Positions 36,688 to 45,590 are shown, counted from the stretch's first letter. The stretch: 64,000 nucleotides of DNA from JBBIRW01 sp037441565 (GCA_037441565.1 JBBIRW010000003.1:1-64000); one strand, 5' to 3'. Translations and numbers: made by a program. Notes: generated by a model not told the origin, from the sequence alone.

Positions 36688-37008
36688 TTATCTCTTTGTT
36701 TCATCGCAAACCCATTTTATATATCCTTCAAATCCGTTTGTAACAGGAAGTGATATTATTTCCGGAACAGTATAGCTGTGGATACTCCTCACCCTTTCCA
36801 CAAGCTCTGAGACCCTCTCAGGAACTGTCTTTACGATGAGCAGAACCTCATTCTCCTCCGAGAGCTTTCCTTCCCACCAGAAGAAGGACTTTACGCCTGG
36901 AACGATATTGACGCATGCGGCAAGCCTTTCCTCAATAAGTGTTTTTCCCAATGTTTCAGCTTCCTTGTATGATGCTGATGTAATCAATATTACGCATATA
37001 GAACTCAT
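36688..37008 (-). CDS. cutA: CutA1 family protein
   Basis: 106 residues, the standard CutA1 ferredoxin-like trimer subunit. LITSASYKEAETLGKTLIEERLAACVNIV and SFFWWEGKLSEENEVLLIVKT are the family core; HSYTVPEI is the conserved end. It was linked to divalent cation tolerance in Escherichia coli, but its biochemical role remains unclear. GGAGG lies four bases before the ATG. It sits between the AIR synthase-like gene and lpdA. Confidence 0.93.
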   Translation of the reverse strand: MSSICVILITSASYKEAETLGKTLIEERLAACVNIVPGVKSFFWWEGKLSEENEVLLIVKTVPERVSELVERVRSIHSYTVPEIISLPVTNGFEGYIKWVCDETKR

Positions 37009-37034
37009 ACTTCCTCCATCATCTTAATATTTCT

Positions 37035-38048
37035 TCAGGAAAAAAGTTTTGCGATCTCATCCCGCTCAAAGCGGGGAAGATCAAACCATCTATCACCACT
37101 CTTTATCTTCAATCCCATCTTACGTGATACAACTTCACCTATTATAGATGCCTTTATACCTGAGGCAATCAGTGCATTTAATATGTTTTCGGCGTCAGGA
37201 GATGGTGAGGAAATCAGCAGTGACCCGGAAGAAATAGCACCAAGGGGATCAAGGGGGTAATATTCCCTTATCTTCTCAAATTCCGCTATCACAGGTATTG
37301 AATCCTCGTAGACCCTTATACCAACAGAGGATGCTATTGAAAGTTCGTAGAGGGCCATGGCGAGACCCCCTTCGGTTGGATCATGCATTGCATGAACCCT
37401 TCCTGCATTCATGGATATCTCTGCTTCTTTTATAACACTAATACCCGGATCATATATAAAATTCTTGCATCGCTCAACAAAATCACTTCCAGTTCTTTTT
37501 AAAAGTTCATCGTGCTTTTCTCTCGCAATTATTGATATTGCCTCAAGAGGAACGCCCTTTGTCAATATAAGTAGATCTCCTTCCTTCGCCCCTCCTGTTG
37601 AAACAAGCCTTTCCTTCTCAACCTCACCGGCCATAAGACCAATAACAATTGGTCTGTCGATTCCGTAAGTTATCTCCGTATGACCACCACATAGTGAAAC
37701 ATTTATTGAGGAACAAGCTTGATTTATCTGGCTGAATAGCCTCTCAACATCCTCAGCGAAGAAACCCTCGGGGATCAGAAGTGTTACAAGAAACCATTTT
37801 GGTCTTCCACCGCTTGCAGCTATATCATTGGCATTTATGTGTACAGCATAGTATCCAATATCCTCTGCAACGAAAGTAATGGGGTCTGTTTTTAAAAGAA
37901 GATACCTGTCACCGAAATCTATTGCAGTTGCATCCTCACCGATACATGGACCGAGAACAATCCTTCTGTCAGTGATGTTAACTTTGGAGATAAGTCTTTC
38001 AAGCAGGTCTAAGGGGATCTTTCCAATTGGAAGAGGCTGACCCTTCAT
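37035..38048 (-). CDS. AIR synthase-like (PurM/HypE fold) protein
   Basis: 337 residues of the PurM/ThiL/HypE/SelD superfamily. The N-terminal glycine-rich start GPCIGEDATAIDF, the NANDIAASGGRPKWF segment with the metal- and ATP-binding Asp, and the MHDPTEGGLAMALYEL helix all fit. It resembles HypE most but lacks the C-terminal PRIC-type Cys that HypE needs for cyanation, ending instead in AKLFS, so it should not be named HypE. These enzymes use ATP to activate an amide or acid; substrate unknown. It sits one base downstream of cca and upstream of cutA. Confidence 0.8.
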   Translation of the reverse strand: MKGQPLPIGKIPLDLLERLISKVNITDRRIVLGPCIGEDATAIDFGDRYLLLKTDPITFVAEDIGYYAVHINANDIAASGGRPKWFLVTLLIPEGFFAEDVERLFSQINQACSSINVSLCGGHTEITYGIDRPIVIGLMAGEVEKERLVSTGGAKEGDLLILTKGVPLEAISIIAREKHDELLKRTGSDFVERCKNFIYDPGISVIKEAEISMNAGRVHAMHDPTEGGLAMALYELSIASSVGIRVYEDSIPVIAEFEKIREYYPLDPLGAISSGSLLISSPSPDAENILNALIASGIKASIIGEVVSRKMGLKIKSGDRWFDLPRFERDEIAKLFS

Positions 38049-38049
38049 C

Positions 38050-39483
38050 CTACCTTACACCTTTATCCTTAAGGATCTTCTCTGCAAATTCAACCGCCTC
38101 ATTCTTTGTTTTTATTATCCCCAGTAATCTCTTCTCATCAACCAGATCCAGTATCTTGCCTATTATTGGACCTGGCGGGATCCCGAATATCTCCATAATA
38201 TCCTTTCCCGTGATAAGTCTTTCCCTCTTCTTCGATGGGATGTAGGTGTTGAAATAGTAGTAAGTAAAGTGATTTACAAAATCATAAAGATTATCAAATT
38301 CTTTAATATCCCTCCTGGATGCCATTTTATCTGCGAAAAACAGGAGCATTGATGATATAAACTCCTCTGTTCTTCTGAAAAATCTTGCCATTGTCCTTTC
38401 ACTTTCATGCTTTCCATAAAAGAGCTGTGTGAGATATATGTAGGTCTCCATTGTATTCTCGATAAAAACAACTTCTCTTGTCGAAAGTTTTAGATTTCTT
38501 GCAATGGATTTTGCGATTTCAATACTCTCCTTTTCATGTCCATAGAAATGAATTTTGCTATCAATGCCTCTTATTGCTGTTCTCGTTTTTCCCGAATCGT
38601 GAAGTAACGAAAGAAATTTTAAAAGTGACCTCCTGCTTCTCCCTTTAACAGGCTCTTCATCCATATAGGAGGATATGTGTTCTCGATTATTTATAAACTC
38701 ATCCAGGATCTCAGTTGATCCACTCTCAATACCATTACATATAAGTTCAAGCTTCTCAAGGCAGATAAGTGTATGGGTCCAAACATCCTCCATATGGTAA
38801 GTATCCTGTTCAATCCTCTTCATCTCCTCTACAACTGGAATCATGAATGAAAGGAGTCCACTTTCCTCCATCTTTGCTATCAGATATGCACTATTTCTAA
38901 TACCCAGTATTTTGAAAAACTCATCCCTTATCCTTTCGGGTGAAACATCCATTATCTTGCTTTTATTTTCAGAAATTGCCTCAAGTGTTTCAGGCTCAAT
39001 TATAAATCCAAGTGTGCCCGCAAGTCTGAAGGCACGGATAAGCCTTAATGGATCAGCAACAAGGGTTTCTACTGACGTCATCCTGATAATTCCCTTACTG
39101 ATATCATCTATCCCTCTCAATGGATCAACAATAGTCCTCCTCTTTAGATCGTAGGCTATTGCATCAATGGTAAAGTCCCTTAAAGAAAGGTCGTTCTCTA
39201 TTGAACGTATCAGTGGTGAAAAATCAAAATTCCTCCCCCCTTTTTCCACAAATCTAACAACCCCCTGTTCCCTGTCGAGAAAAAAAGGGGAGCCTTCAAT
39301 TATTCCGGAGAGCTTTTTTGCAACAGAGAAGGGCTCGTCTTCCATAACAAAATCTAAATCCTCAGGAATCCTGCCAAGGAGGATATCCCTTACCGCACCA
39401 CCAACGAGATAGATATTTCCATTTACTATTTGTGACAATCTTTTAAATATTTCACAATCAAAGCCTGCTTTTTCCATGATCAT
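38050..39483 (-). CDS. CCA tRNA nucleotidyltransferase / poly(A) polymerase family with HD domain
   Basis: 477 residues, class II. The catalytic region has LVGGAVRDILLG, DLDFVM with the metal-binding Asp pair, SLRDFTIDAIAYDL and DPLRLIRAFRLA. An HD segment (SLLHDSGKTRT) follows near residue 290, giving the phosphohydrolase-like layout of many bacterial enzymes. It builds or repairs the tRNA 3' CCA end, or in some species only the A or CC part. Its ATG overlaps the eno stop, with AAAGGG nearby. CCA-, A- or CC-adding activity cannot be decided here. Confidence 0.88.
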   Translation of the reverse strand: MIMEKAGFDCEIFKRLSQIVNGNIYLVGGAVRDILLGRIPEDLDFVMEDEPFSVAKKLSGIIEGSPFFLDREQGVVRFVEKGGRNFDFSPLIRSIENDLSLRDFTIDAIAYDLKRRTIVDPLRGIDDISKGIIRMTSVETLVADPLRLIRAFRLAGTLGFIIEPETLEAISENKSKIMDVSPERIRDEFFKILGIRNSAYLIAKMEESGLLSFMIPVVEEMKRIEQDTYHMEDVWTHTLICLEKLELICNGIESGSTEILDEFINNREHISSYMDEEPVKGRSRRSLLKFLSLLHDSGKTRTAIRGIDSKIHFYGHEKESIEIAKSIARNLKLSTREVVFIENTMETYIYLTQLFYGKHESERTMARFFRRTEEFISSMLLFFADKMASRRDIKEFDNLYDFVNHFTYYYFNTYIPSKKRERLITGKDIMEIFGIPPGPIIGKILDLVDEKRLLGIIKTKNEAVEFAEKILKDKGVR

Positions 39484-40775
39484 CCCTTTCTAATTAACCT
39501 CTTTCCGTAAACTTCCTTCCCTCTGTATATACCTTCCTTTCCCAGCTCCTCCTCTATCCTTATGAGCTGATTATATTTTGAAACCCTATCGGTTCTGCTT
39601 ATGGAGCCTGCCTTTATCTGTCCTGCATTTACTGCAACTGAGATATCAGAAATGAATGTATCCTCCGTTTCCCCTGATCTGTGGGATACAATAACAGTAT
39701 AACCTGCTGACCTTGCAATCTCGATAACATCCAGTGTTTCAGATATTGTGCCTATCTGATTCACCTTGATAAGGACTGCATTTGCAACACCTTCCTCTAT
39801 CCCCTTTGATAAAAGCGTTGGATTGGTAACGAATACATCATCGCCGACTATTTGAACGGTATCGGACATGCTCTCTGTTAACTTTTTCCAGCCCTCCCAA
39901 TCATCCTCGCTCATCCCATCTTCTATACTGATTATTGGATATTGGTTTACCCAATTTGCATACAATTCTATAATTTCATCATTTCCATATTCCTTACCTG
40001 TTGACTTTTTGAATATATATTTCCCTTTTTCGTAAAGATTGGATGCCGCAACATCGATGGCAAGCCCTATATCTACACCAGGCTCATATCCTGCAACTTT
40101 TATTGCCTGACATATAAGATCAAAGGCTTCTTCATGGGCTTTCAACGACGGTGCAAAACCTCCTTCATCCCCAACAGAGGTGGAATATCCTTTTTTTCTT
40201 AAAATACCCTTTAGTTTATGGAATACCTCCGAACCCATCCTGATTGCATCAGAAAAGCTTTTCGCTCCGTAGGGAACTATCATGAACTCCTGAATATCAA
40301 AATTGTTATCTGCATGAAGTCCACCATTGATTATATTCATCATAGGAACTGGTAACACCCTGCCTGAAACACCTCCAACATACCTGTAAAGGGGGATCTT
40401 CAGATAGTTTGCAGCAGCTTTTGCCACAGCCACGGAAACACCAATAATTGCATTAGCTCCAATTCTTCTTTTATTTTCTGTTCCATCAGCCTCAATCATG
40501 ATTCTATCAATCTCCCTCTGCTTGAAAACATTAATCCCTTTTATTGCAGGTGCAATCAGTTCTTTTATATTCGATATGACCTTAAGAACACCCATTCCTG
40601 AATATCTTTTCCTATCGCCATCCCTTAATTCAAGTGCCTCCCTTTTTCCTGTTGATGCACCCGATGGAACTGAAGCCCTTCCCACTGTTCCATCCCTCAG
40701 AATAACGTCAACTTCTACAGTGGGATTTCCCCTGGAGTCAAGAATCTCCCTCGCATTAATTGTTAGAATCTCCAC
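39480..40775 (-). CDS. eno: enolase
   Basis: 431 residues, full length. It converts 2-phosphoglycerate to phosphoenolpyruvate. ILDSRGNPTVEVDV, SVPSGASTGKREALELRDG (here split for length), GGLHADNNFDIQEFM, SIEDGMSEDDWEGW, VLIKVNQIGT and VSHRSGETED show the metal ligands and catalytic Lys and Glu residues. The start is GTG 40775 with GGAGG six bases upstream. It leads a six-gene operon (eno-cca-AIR-cutA-lpdA-nagZ). A terminator for the upstream nfuA-like gene sits 32 bases before it, so eno must have its own promoter. Confidence 0.97.
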   Translation of the reverse strand: MEILTINAREILDSRGNPTVEVDVILRDGTVGRASVPSGASTGKREALELRDGDRKRYSGMGVLKVISNIKELIAPAIKGINVFKQREIDRIMIEADGTENKRRIGANAIIGVSVAVAKAAANYLKIPLYRYVGGVSGRVLPVPMMNIINGGLHADNNFDIQEFMIVPYGAKSFSDAIRMGSEVFHKLKGILRKKGYSTSVGDEGGFAPSLKAHEEAFDLICQAIKVAGYEPGVDIGLAIDVAASNLYEKGKYIFKKSTGKEYGNDEIIELYANWVNQYPIISIEDGMSEDDWEGWKKLTESMSDTVQIVGDDVFVTNPTLLSKGIEEGVANAVLIKVNQIGTISETLDVIEIARSAGYTVIVSHRSGETEDTFISDISVAVNAGQIKAGSISRTDRVSKYNQLIRIEEELGKEGIYRGKEVYGKRLIRKG

Positions 40776-40801
40776 CTCACACCTCCTGCCAGCTAAAACT
40801 G

Positions 40802-40831
40802 AAAAACCCCGCTGCCATCAGAACAGCGGGG
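40802..40831 (-). terminator. intrinsic terminator after the NfuA-like gene
   Basis: CCCCGCTG (40807-40814) and CAGCGGGG (40824-40831) form an 8 bp GC-rich stem with a nine-base loop. On the minus strand the stem is followed by TTTTTC, as expected for Rho-independent termination of the NfuA-like transcript. Confidence 0.85.
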
Positions 40832-40854
40832 TCTCTTTAGTCCGGACCATCATT

Positions 40855-41079
40855 CTATATAGCGATAACTTCCTTTACTTCAGGAACCTCCTCCTTGAGA
40901 TACTGCTCAACACCCATTCTCAATGTTATCTGTGAGGCAGGACAACCAGCGCATGCGCCTGTTAATTTAACCTTAACAACACCCTCAGTTACATCAACGA
41001 GCTCAATATCACCCCCATCAGCCTGCAGCGATGGTCTTATCCTTTCAATAGCCTTTTCTATCCTTTCCCTCATTATCAA
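40855..41079 (-). CDS. NifU C-terminal-domain (NfuA-like) iron-sulfur scaffold
   Basis: 74 residues, a stand-alone NifU_C domain. RPSLQADGGDIELVDV and the ACAGCPASQITLRMGVE segment carry the CxxC that holds a transferable [4Fe-4S] cluster. Stand-alone forms deliver clusters to apo-proteins such as radical SAM enzymes, several of which are in this window. The frame begins MIMRE, so ATG 41073 is an alternative start. It is followed by a strong terminator and preceded by the Crp-like gene (52 bp). Confidence 0.92.
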   Translation of the reverse strand: MIMRERIEKAIERIRPSLQADGGDIELVDVTEGVVKVKLTGACAGCPASQITLRMGVEQYLKEEVPEVKEVIAI

Positions 41080-41130
41080 TCCTCCTTCATTATTATTTTA
41101 TCATATCCATTTTTTCCCGTCTAAAAGATT

Positions 41131-41811
41131 CTATCTATCCTCAATTATACGCTTAATTCCATCTGCAGAGATTATTTCTATAAAACCTCTTCCGCAGACA
41201 AGAACCCCCTTCCTTTCCATCTTTTTTATTATCCTTATTGCCGTCTCCAGTGTAATCGCTGACATATCTGCGATATCCCTTCTTGTAAAATTCAGCACAT
41301 ACCTTCCCCCTTTTCCTTCTTGTATCCTTTCCATAAGCTTTAGGATAATCCTTGCAATCCTTTTTTCTGCACTCTCTGTTGATACTGTGGCAATAAGTTC
41401 ATGAGCACTTCTTAGCCTCTCCCATATGATTTTCATAATATGCGAATATATGTGCGGGTTTTTCCCGATGAATTGACTAAAACTGCTTCTACCTATTTTC
41501 AGGACAACACAATCACTCAATGCCTGAGCCGATGCCGGATAGGGTTCACCTCTCATAGCAGCAACAACTCCAAATATATCCCCTGGAAACAGTATTTCAA
41601 GGATTGTGTCCTTCCCCTCTTCTGAAGTCCTCAATATTCTTACTAATCCCTTTAATACAAAGTATATATAATGTGATGGATCACCTTCCATGAAAATGAA
41701 TTCACCTTTTGTTATCTTCACTTCGATCGAACCGGAAAGGAGATCGTCAAGTGCCTTCTCAGTAATACCTGGAAAAACCTTTATATGATGGAGAAACTCC
41801 TTTGATTTCAT
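41131..41811 (-). CDS. Crp/Fnr-family transcriptional regulator
   Basis: 226 residues. The N-terminal cyclic-nucleotide-binding beta roll (about 20-125) has FMEGDPSHYIYFVLKGLVRI and FGVVAAMRGEPYPASAQAL. The C-terminal winged HTH (about 150-215) reads TRRDIADMSAITLETAIRIIKKM. The FNR N-terminal Cys set is absent, and the ligand loop lacks a clear cAMP Arg-Ser pair, so the effector is unknown. Codon usage fits its neighbours. A long terminator hairpin lies 40 bases upstream, separating it from the small Lys-rich gene. Confidence 0.9.
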   Translation of the reverse strand: MKSKEFLHHIKVFPGITEKALDDLLSGSIEVKITKGEFIFMEGDPSHYIYFVLKGLVRILRTSEEGKDTILEILFPGDIFGVVAAMRGEPYPASAQALSDCVVLKIGRSSFSQFIGKNPHIYSHIMKIIWERLRSAHELIATVSTESAEKRIARIILKLMERIQEGKGGRYVLNFTRRDIADMSAITLETAIRIIKKMERKGVLVCGRGFIEIISADGIKRIIEDR

Positions 41812-41846
41812 TTTTCAGATTATTATATCATGATGATCAGATGAAT

Positions 41847-41894
41847 AAAAACACAAGAGCCGGCCCCCCAACGGTTGCCGGCTCTTGTGTTTTT
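41847..41894. terminator. long bidirectional intrinsic terminator
   Basis: ACACAAGAGCCGGC (41851-41864) pairs perfectly with GCCGGCTCTTGTGT (41877-41890) across a 12-base loop, and flanking AAAA/TTTT extends it to 18 bp. T-tracts exist on both strands. It ends the minus-strand 26-residue gene and isolates it from the Crp-like gene. Its stem is far longer than the other terminator found here. Confidence 0.9.
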
Positions 41895-41928
41895 CCAGTG
41901 CGCCCCAATACAGCTCTGAAGCCCCTAT

Positions 41929-42009
41929 TTACTTTTTCCCCTTCTTTGCAGATTTCTTTGCCGAACCACCTTTCTTAGCACCGCAACCAGATCCTTTCTT
42001 TGTTGCCAT
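41929..42009 (-). CDS. 26-residue Lys/Gly/Ser-rich basic protein
   Basis: A short ORF from ATG 42009 to TAA 41929 encodes MATKKGSGCGAKKGGSAKKS followed by AKKGKK. Ten of 26 residues are Lys, with one Cys. The SD is unusually strong (AAAGGGGGTGA, about six bases before the ATG). The gene has its own long leader and a very strong terminator, so it is a monocistronic, well-translated unit. The KKGG/AKKS repeats resemble the tails of histone H1-like or AlgP-like proteins. Function is unknown; nucleic acid binding is a guess from charge. Confidence 0.6.
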   Translation of the reverse strand: MATKKGSGCGAKKGGSAKKSAKKGKK

Positions 42010-42061
42010 TCATTTCACCCCCTTTCTCTGTAGAATTTCTTTTTACTTCTCTCCTCATTTA

Positions 42062-42091
42062 CCTATATCATAATAAAAATGCCTTTGTAAA
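42062..42091 (-). promoter_or_regulatory. putative promoter of the 26-residue gene
   Basis: On the minus strand TTTACA (complement of 42086-42091) and TATAGG (complement of 42062-42067) are 18 bp apart, leaving a leader of roughly 45 bases before the SD. The boxes are moderate matches only. Confidence 0.3.
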
Positions 42092-42123
42092 TATTTTTTT
42101 GATATTTTCTCAATTTTTTATCT

Positions 42124-43236
42124 TCAGAATCCATGCTTTTCCCTACCGAGATTTTCCAGTGAAACAGAGATCCCGTATTTTTCGAATACGACCTTCAGCT
42201 GATCAAAATTTTTTCTCAAAAAATTCTCTGCGGAATCGTAACCATATTTCAATATCCTATCCTTTCCCCTGGTACTCATAATATTGTAGCTAAACATAAC
42301 AAGATCTTTCGGATCAGGCTCAATAACAACGAAATCTTTATCAGGGTATTTCTCCTTCATCCTTTTTAGATGGATGTAAGTTTTTGCATCGCTACTGATT
42401 CTTAAAGCCTGCTCAGCAATGTAGCTCAATCCCTTTTCACTTATACTACTACATTTTCCATAAAATGTTGGGATACACGGCTCCCTTTTTTCATTTTTTA
42501 TGTGAACAAGTGGATTTACAACAATAATAAGCCCTGCGTTTTTATCTATTGCTATATCAAGATATGCCTCCCTCCCCAATCCACCATCAACAAAATATAT
42601 ATCCTTTATCTTAACCGGTTCAAAGAAAATAGGAATTGCACATGATGCCATGATAGCCTTTGATATCTGAACATCAGAAAAATCTCCATCACCGAACACA
42701 TGATACCATCCGGTATCGATATCAAAAGCAGGGATGTAAAGTTCCTTTCCTACTGATCTGAAATCATCACTTAACCCGAAATGCGAGAAAACCCTCTTCA
42801 TATATTTTTCAAGTCTGTCCAGATTATAAATTCCCTGTGGGAGGTTCTCTTCGATTGCATGGAGCGCATCAAGGAAGGAAAAGGATCCCCTGTTTTTCCT
42901 GTAATAATCAACTATATCAAAAATTCTCTGGAGAATCTTTTTAATAAACTCGAGCTGCCCTTTTATATTTAATCTGTAGAGATCGCTTCTCCTGAAATTC
43001 AATGGGTGGTCAGTATCAAAAAGAAGTGCTTTAAAGATTGACAAGGGTTTTATTTTTTGACTGACCAGTGATGCCAGAACAGATCCAGAACTAACCCCTA
43101 TGAATATATCAAATTCATTTACGGAAAAACCTTCTTTTAAAAAATCATCAAGTGCCGTAAGACAACCAACTTCATAAAGAACCCCTATAATCCCTCCTCC
43201 GGCCAGAGCAAGGGCAGTTTTTCCCTCTCTTTTCAT
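42124..43236 (-). CDS. patatin-like phospholipase
   Basis: 370 residues. The oxyanion loop LAGGGIIG near residue 13, the nucleophile elbow GVSSGS and the catalytic Asp in VDGGLG make up the Ser-Asp dyad of patatin-type lipid acyl hydrolases. The Cys and helical inserts between them are ordinary. No signal peptide or beta-barrel tail is present, so it should act in the cytosol or at the inner membrane. Substrate unknown. It stands alone between the small basic gene and HU. Confidence 0.88.
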   Translation of the reverse strand: MKREGKTALALAGGGIIGVLYEVGCLTALDDFLKEGFSVNEFDIFIGVSSGSVLASLVSQKIKPLSIFKALLFDTDHPLNFRRSDLYRLNIKGQLEFIKKILQRIFDIVDYYRKNRGSFSFLDALHAIEENLPQGIYNLDRLEKYMKRVFSHFGLSDDFRSVGKELYIPAFDIDTGWYHVFGDGDFSDVQISKAIMASCAIPIFFEPVKIKDIYFVDGGLGREAYLDIAIDKNAGLIIVVNPLVHIKNEKREPCIPTFYGKCSSISEKGLSYIAEQALRISSDAKTYIHLKRMKEKYPDKDFVVIEPDPKDLVMFSYNIMSTRGKDRILKYGYDSAENFLRKNFDQLKVVFEKYGISVSLENLGREKHGF

Positions 43237-43335
43237 ATCTTAATTCTAAGCTTCTGTTTATCAGAAACTATGCTGCCTCTCTATACTCAATCAAAGCCAC
43301 GCTTCGGTAATATGCCTGAGCATACCTTCAATTTT

Positions 43336-43608
43336 TTATTTTACTGCGTCCTTTAATGCCTTCCCGGGCTTAAACTTAGGAACCCTTGTTGCAGGTATCT
43401 TGATTTCCTTTCCCGTTTGAGGATTCCTTCCCACCCTTGCCTTTCTCTTAGCAACAGAAAAGGTTCCAAAACCTGTAAGTGCAACCTTCCCTCCCTTCTT
43501 AAGGGTATTCGTCACTGCTTTAATAAAGGATCCAAGCGCTTTCTCTGCTGACACCTTGCTGATTCCTGATTCCTCGGCAATCTTTGCTACAAGTTCTGCC
43601 TTTGTCAT
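43336..43608 (-). CDS. HU-family DNA-binding protein
   Basis: 90 residues, the canonical HU/IHF size. It starts MTKAELVAKIAEESGIS and has TGFGTFSVAKRKARVGRNPQTG, the dimer core and the beta-arm with the intercalating Pro in RNPQTGKEI. It bends and compacts DNA. A strong SD (GGGAGG) precedes the ATG. It follows the diguanylate cyclase gene by 39 bases, but its abundance suggests a promoter of its own. Confidence 0.96.
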   Translation of the reverse strand: MTKAELVAKIAEESGISKVSAEKALGSFIKAVTNTLKKGGKVALTGFGTFSVAKRKARVGRNPQTGKEIKIPATRVPKFKPGKALKDAVK

Positions 43609-43647
43609 GACTATACCTCCCTTATTTTTTTATTAAAACAGCTATCA

Positions 43648-45519
43648 TCAAGTTGCCTGTCTCCCTATACTTACAACAGTATTTCCACCTCGACTTTTTG
43701 CAATATAAAGTGCATGATCTGCTTCTTTAACAAGGTCTACTGAACTATTCACATTATCATGAGGATAAACAGAAATACCTATGCTTGCAGTAATAGAAAC
43801 ACCTTTCCTTCCTATAAGAAATGTATCATTCTTCAACCTGCTCTTTATCCTCTCAGCAACAACTTCTGCCTCCTTTAAATCAGTATGGGGCAGCAAAATA
43901 ATAAACTCATCACCTCCATATCGAGCAAGGATATCAACCTCTCTTAACTGATTTTTAATAATCATGGATATCTCTCTAAGAACAGTATCTCCTGCTTGGT
44001 GGCCGAAGATATTATTTATGTTTTTGAAGTCATCAAGATCAACCATGATGCAGGACAGCGAATGTTTGTAACGCATTGCCCTTTTGAATTCATCATTTAG
44101 CCTTTCGTAAAAATGTCTGTGATTATAAAGCCCGGTCAGACTATCTATAATTGTAAGCTCCCTCAATCTCTCATTGGCTCTACGGAGAAGCTCTGTTGTC
44201 CTCCTTAGACCCTCTTCAAGGGACTTTTCCTTTGATATATCACGAAATGATAACATTGCCAATTTCTTTTTTCCAGGAATGAGGCTTGCATTGATATAAA
44301 CCCACTTTAATTCCTTTTTCCTTGTTTGAATTATAACCTCGGTACTCCTCGTTCCCTTTTCCTGAGAGAAAAGTTCCATTAAATTGTTTATCCTTTCCCT
44401 TGAATCATCTGAAATGAATTCAAGAAAACTTATCCCCCTTAACTCCTTTATATTGTATCCCACAAAGTTCCTAAATTTTTTATTTATATGGACAATGGAC
44501 CCATTTTCATTAACTGTTATGAGGGGATCCGATGCATTCTCAAACAAGAAACGGGATTCTTTATTCATCTGGAGTCTCTTTTCCAGATATTTCTTCTCCC
44601 TGCTTTCCTTCAAGAATGCATCCTTGAGTATCTGGTGCTCAACAGCCTTTTTCAATGCACCCGCACAGATGCTTGCAACTGCCTGACAGAATCTTATCTC
44701 CCTCTCGATAAACCTCCTTTTCTTCTTATAAGCTTTAAGTATAAGTGTCCCGATAACCTCCATTCCAAAAATTATTGGAACAACAAGGATTGATTTTATC
44801 TTCAGCATCAATAGTTGTTTTCGGACCTTTTCAAGTAAAGGATCTCGTGATACGTCCTCAATTATAACTACTTCACCTGTAATTAGTGCCTTCTTTATCT
44901 CCGGATATTTATCTATTGAGATTTCGAGCCCCTTGATATCAGGATTATCATGGGATGCCATGACATATGCTTTATTTTTCGAAAGATCAACACTTATTAT
45001 TGAACATCTCGAAACATCTATATTATCAGCAATTTTCTTAACACTTATGTAAAGAATCTCTACTGGATCAAGTGAGGATGAAACAATCCTTGCAATTTCA
45101 AGAAGTGCATGAATATCCCCACTTTCCCTACTGGTATCTTCTATCACCTCTATCTGCTTCAAAGCCATTCCGAATTTCCAATTAATGTATCTCTTCCCCC
45201 ACTCAATGCATATACAATCATCAACATAATATTTCTCAAAATCTATACTGGAAAGCTCCTTTGTACGGCTAAAAAGACATAAAATCGGAATATTTCCTGT
45301 TGAGTCATTACTCTTTATGGATTTAGTAAAACTCCACCCCTCACGCAACAGTAATCTCCCCTCTACAACGATAATGTCAGGACGGTCATCCATTGTGAAG
45401 TAGTATATTGAAGGAAAGCCATTAATAAAAGAAAAGCTAAAAAATTTCCCTTCGATGGTCTCTGCAAATTCTTTCTTTAATTTCTCATCGGAGAAGTAAC
45501 AGTAAACTCTTCTCTTCAT
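43648..45519 (-). CDS. multidomain diguanylate cyclase (degenerate receiver-like, GAF, PAS, GGDEF)
   Basis: 623 residues, no membrane segment. Order: a receiver-like N-terminus (about 1-115) that keeps a hydrophobic strand core (DIIVVEG) but whose acidic pocket and Lys cannot be placed; a GAF domain (about 140-285); a coiled coil; a PAS domain (about 315-430); and the GGDEF domain (about 455-615). The active site is RYGGDEFIILL, with the I-site RxxD (REVD) five residues before it, so product inhibition is likely. It makes cyclic di-GMP in response to an unknown cytosolic signal. A good promoter lies upstream. Confidence 0.9.
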   Translation of the reverse strand: MKRRVYCYFSDEKLKKEFAETIEGKFFSFSFINGFPSIYYFTMDDRPDIIVVEGRLLLREGWSFTKSIKSNDSTGNIPILCLFSRTKELSSIDFEKYYVDDCICIEWGKRYINWKFGMALKQIEVIEDTSRESGDIHALLEIARIVSSSLDPVEILYISVKKIADNIDVSRCSIISVDLSKNKAYVMASHDNPDIKGLEISIDKYPEIKKALITGEVVIIEDVSRDPLLEKVRKQLLMLKIKSILVVPIIFGMEVIGTLILKAYKKKRRFIEREIRFCQAVASICAGALKKAVEHQILKDAFLKESREKKYLEKRLQMNKESRFLFENASDPLITVNENGSIVHINKKFRNFVGYNIKELRGISFLEFISDDSRERINNLMELFSQEKGTRSTEVIIQTRKKELKWVYINASLIPGKKKLAMLSFRDISKEKSLEEGLRRTTELLRRANERLRELTIIDSLTGLYNHRHFYERLNDEFKRAMRYKHSLSCIMVDLDDFKNINNIFGHQAGDTVLREISMIIKNQLREVDILARYGGDEFIILLPHTDLKEAEVVAERIKSRLKNDTFLIGRKGVSITASIGISVYPHDNVNSSVDLVKEADHALYIAKSRGGNTVVSIGRQAT

Positions 45520-45524
45520 AAAAA

Positions 45525-45550
45525 CCTTATTTTCTTACTATTTTATAAGG
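45525..45550 (-). promoter_or_regulatory. weak hairpin over the diguanylate cyclase SD
   Basis: CCTTAT and ATAAGG form a 6 bp inverted repeat (45525-45530 with 45545-45550). On the transcript the 3' arm AUAAGG contains the only SD-like sequence, five bases before the ATG. Pairing would hide it. The stem is short and AU-rich, so an effect is doubtful. Confidence 0.25.
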
Positions 45551-45561
45551 CATCAGTGTAT

Positions 45562-45590
45562 TTTATACAAGCTTTTTCTTTGTAATTCAA
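45562..45590 (-). promoter_or_regulatory. promoter of the diguanylate cyclase gene
   Basis: On the minus strand TTGAAT (complement of 45585-45590) and TATAAA (complement of 45562-45567) have an ideal 17 bp spacer. The -35 overlaps the stop codon of the rhomboid gene, so the cyclase is probably transcribed separately. Confidence 0.55.

Noticed and set aside
37035..38048. Naming the PurM-fold protein HypE
   Set aside because: It lacks the C-terminal Cys needed for HypE chemistry and no hydrogenase maturation genes are near.
43237..43335. Possible small RNA between patatin and HU
   Set aside because: Only weak imperfect pairing and no terminator-like T-tract.
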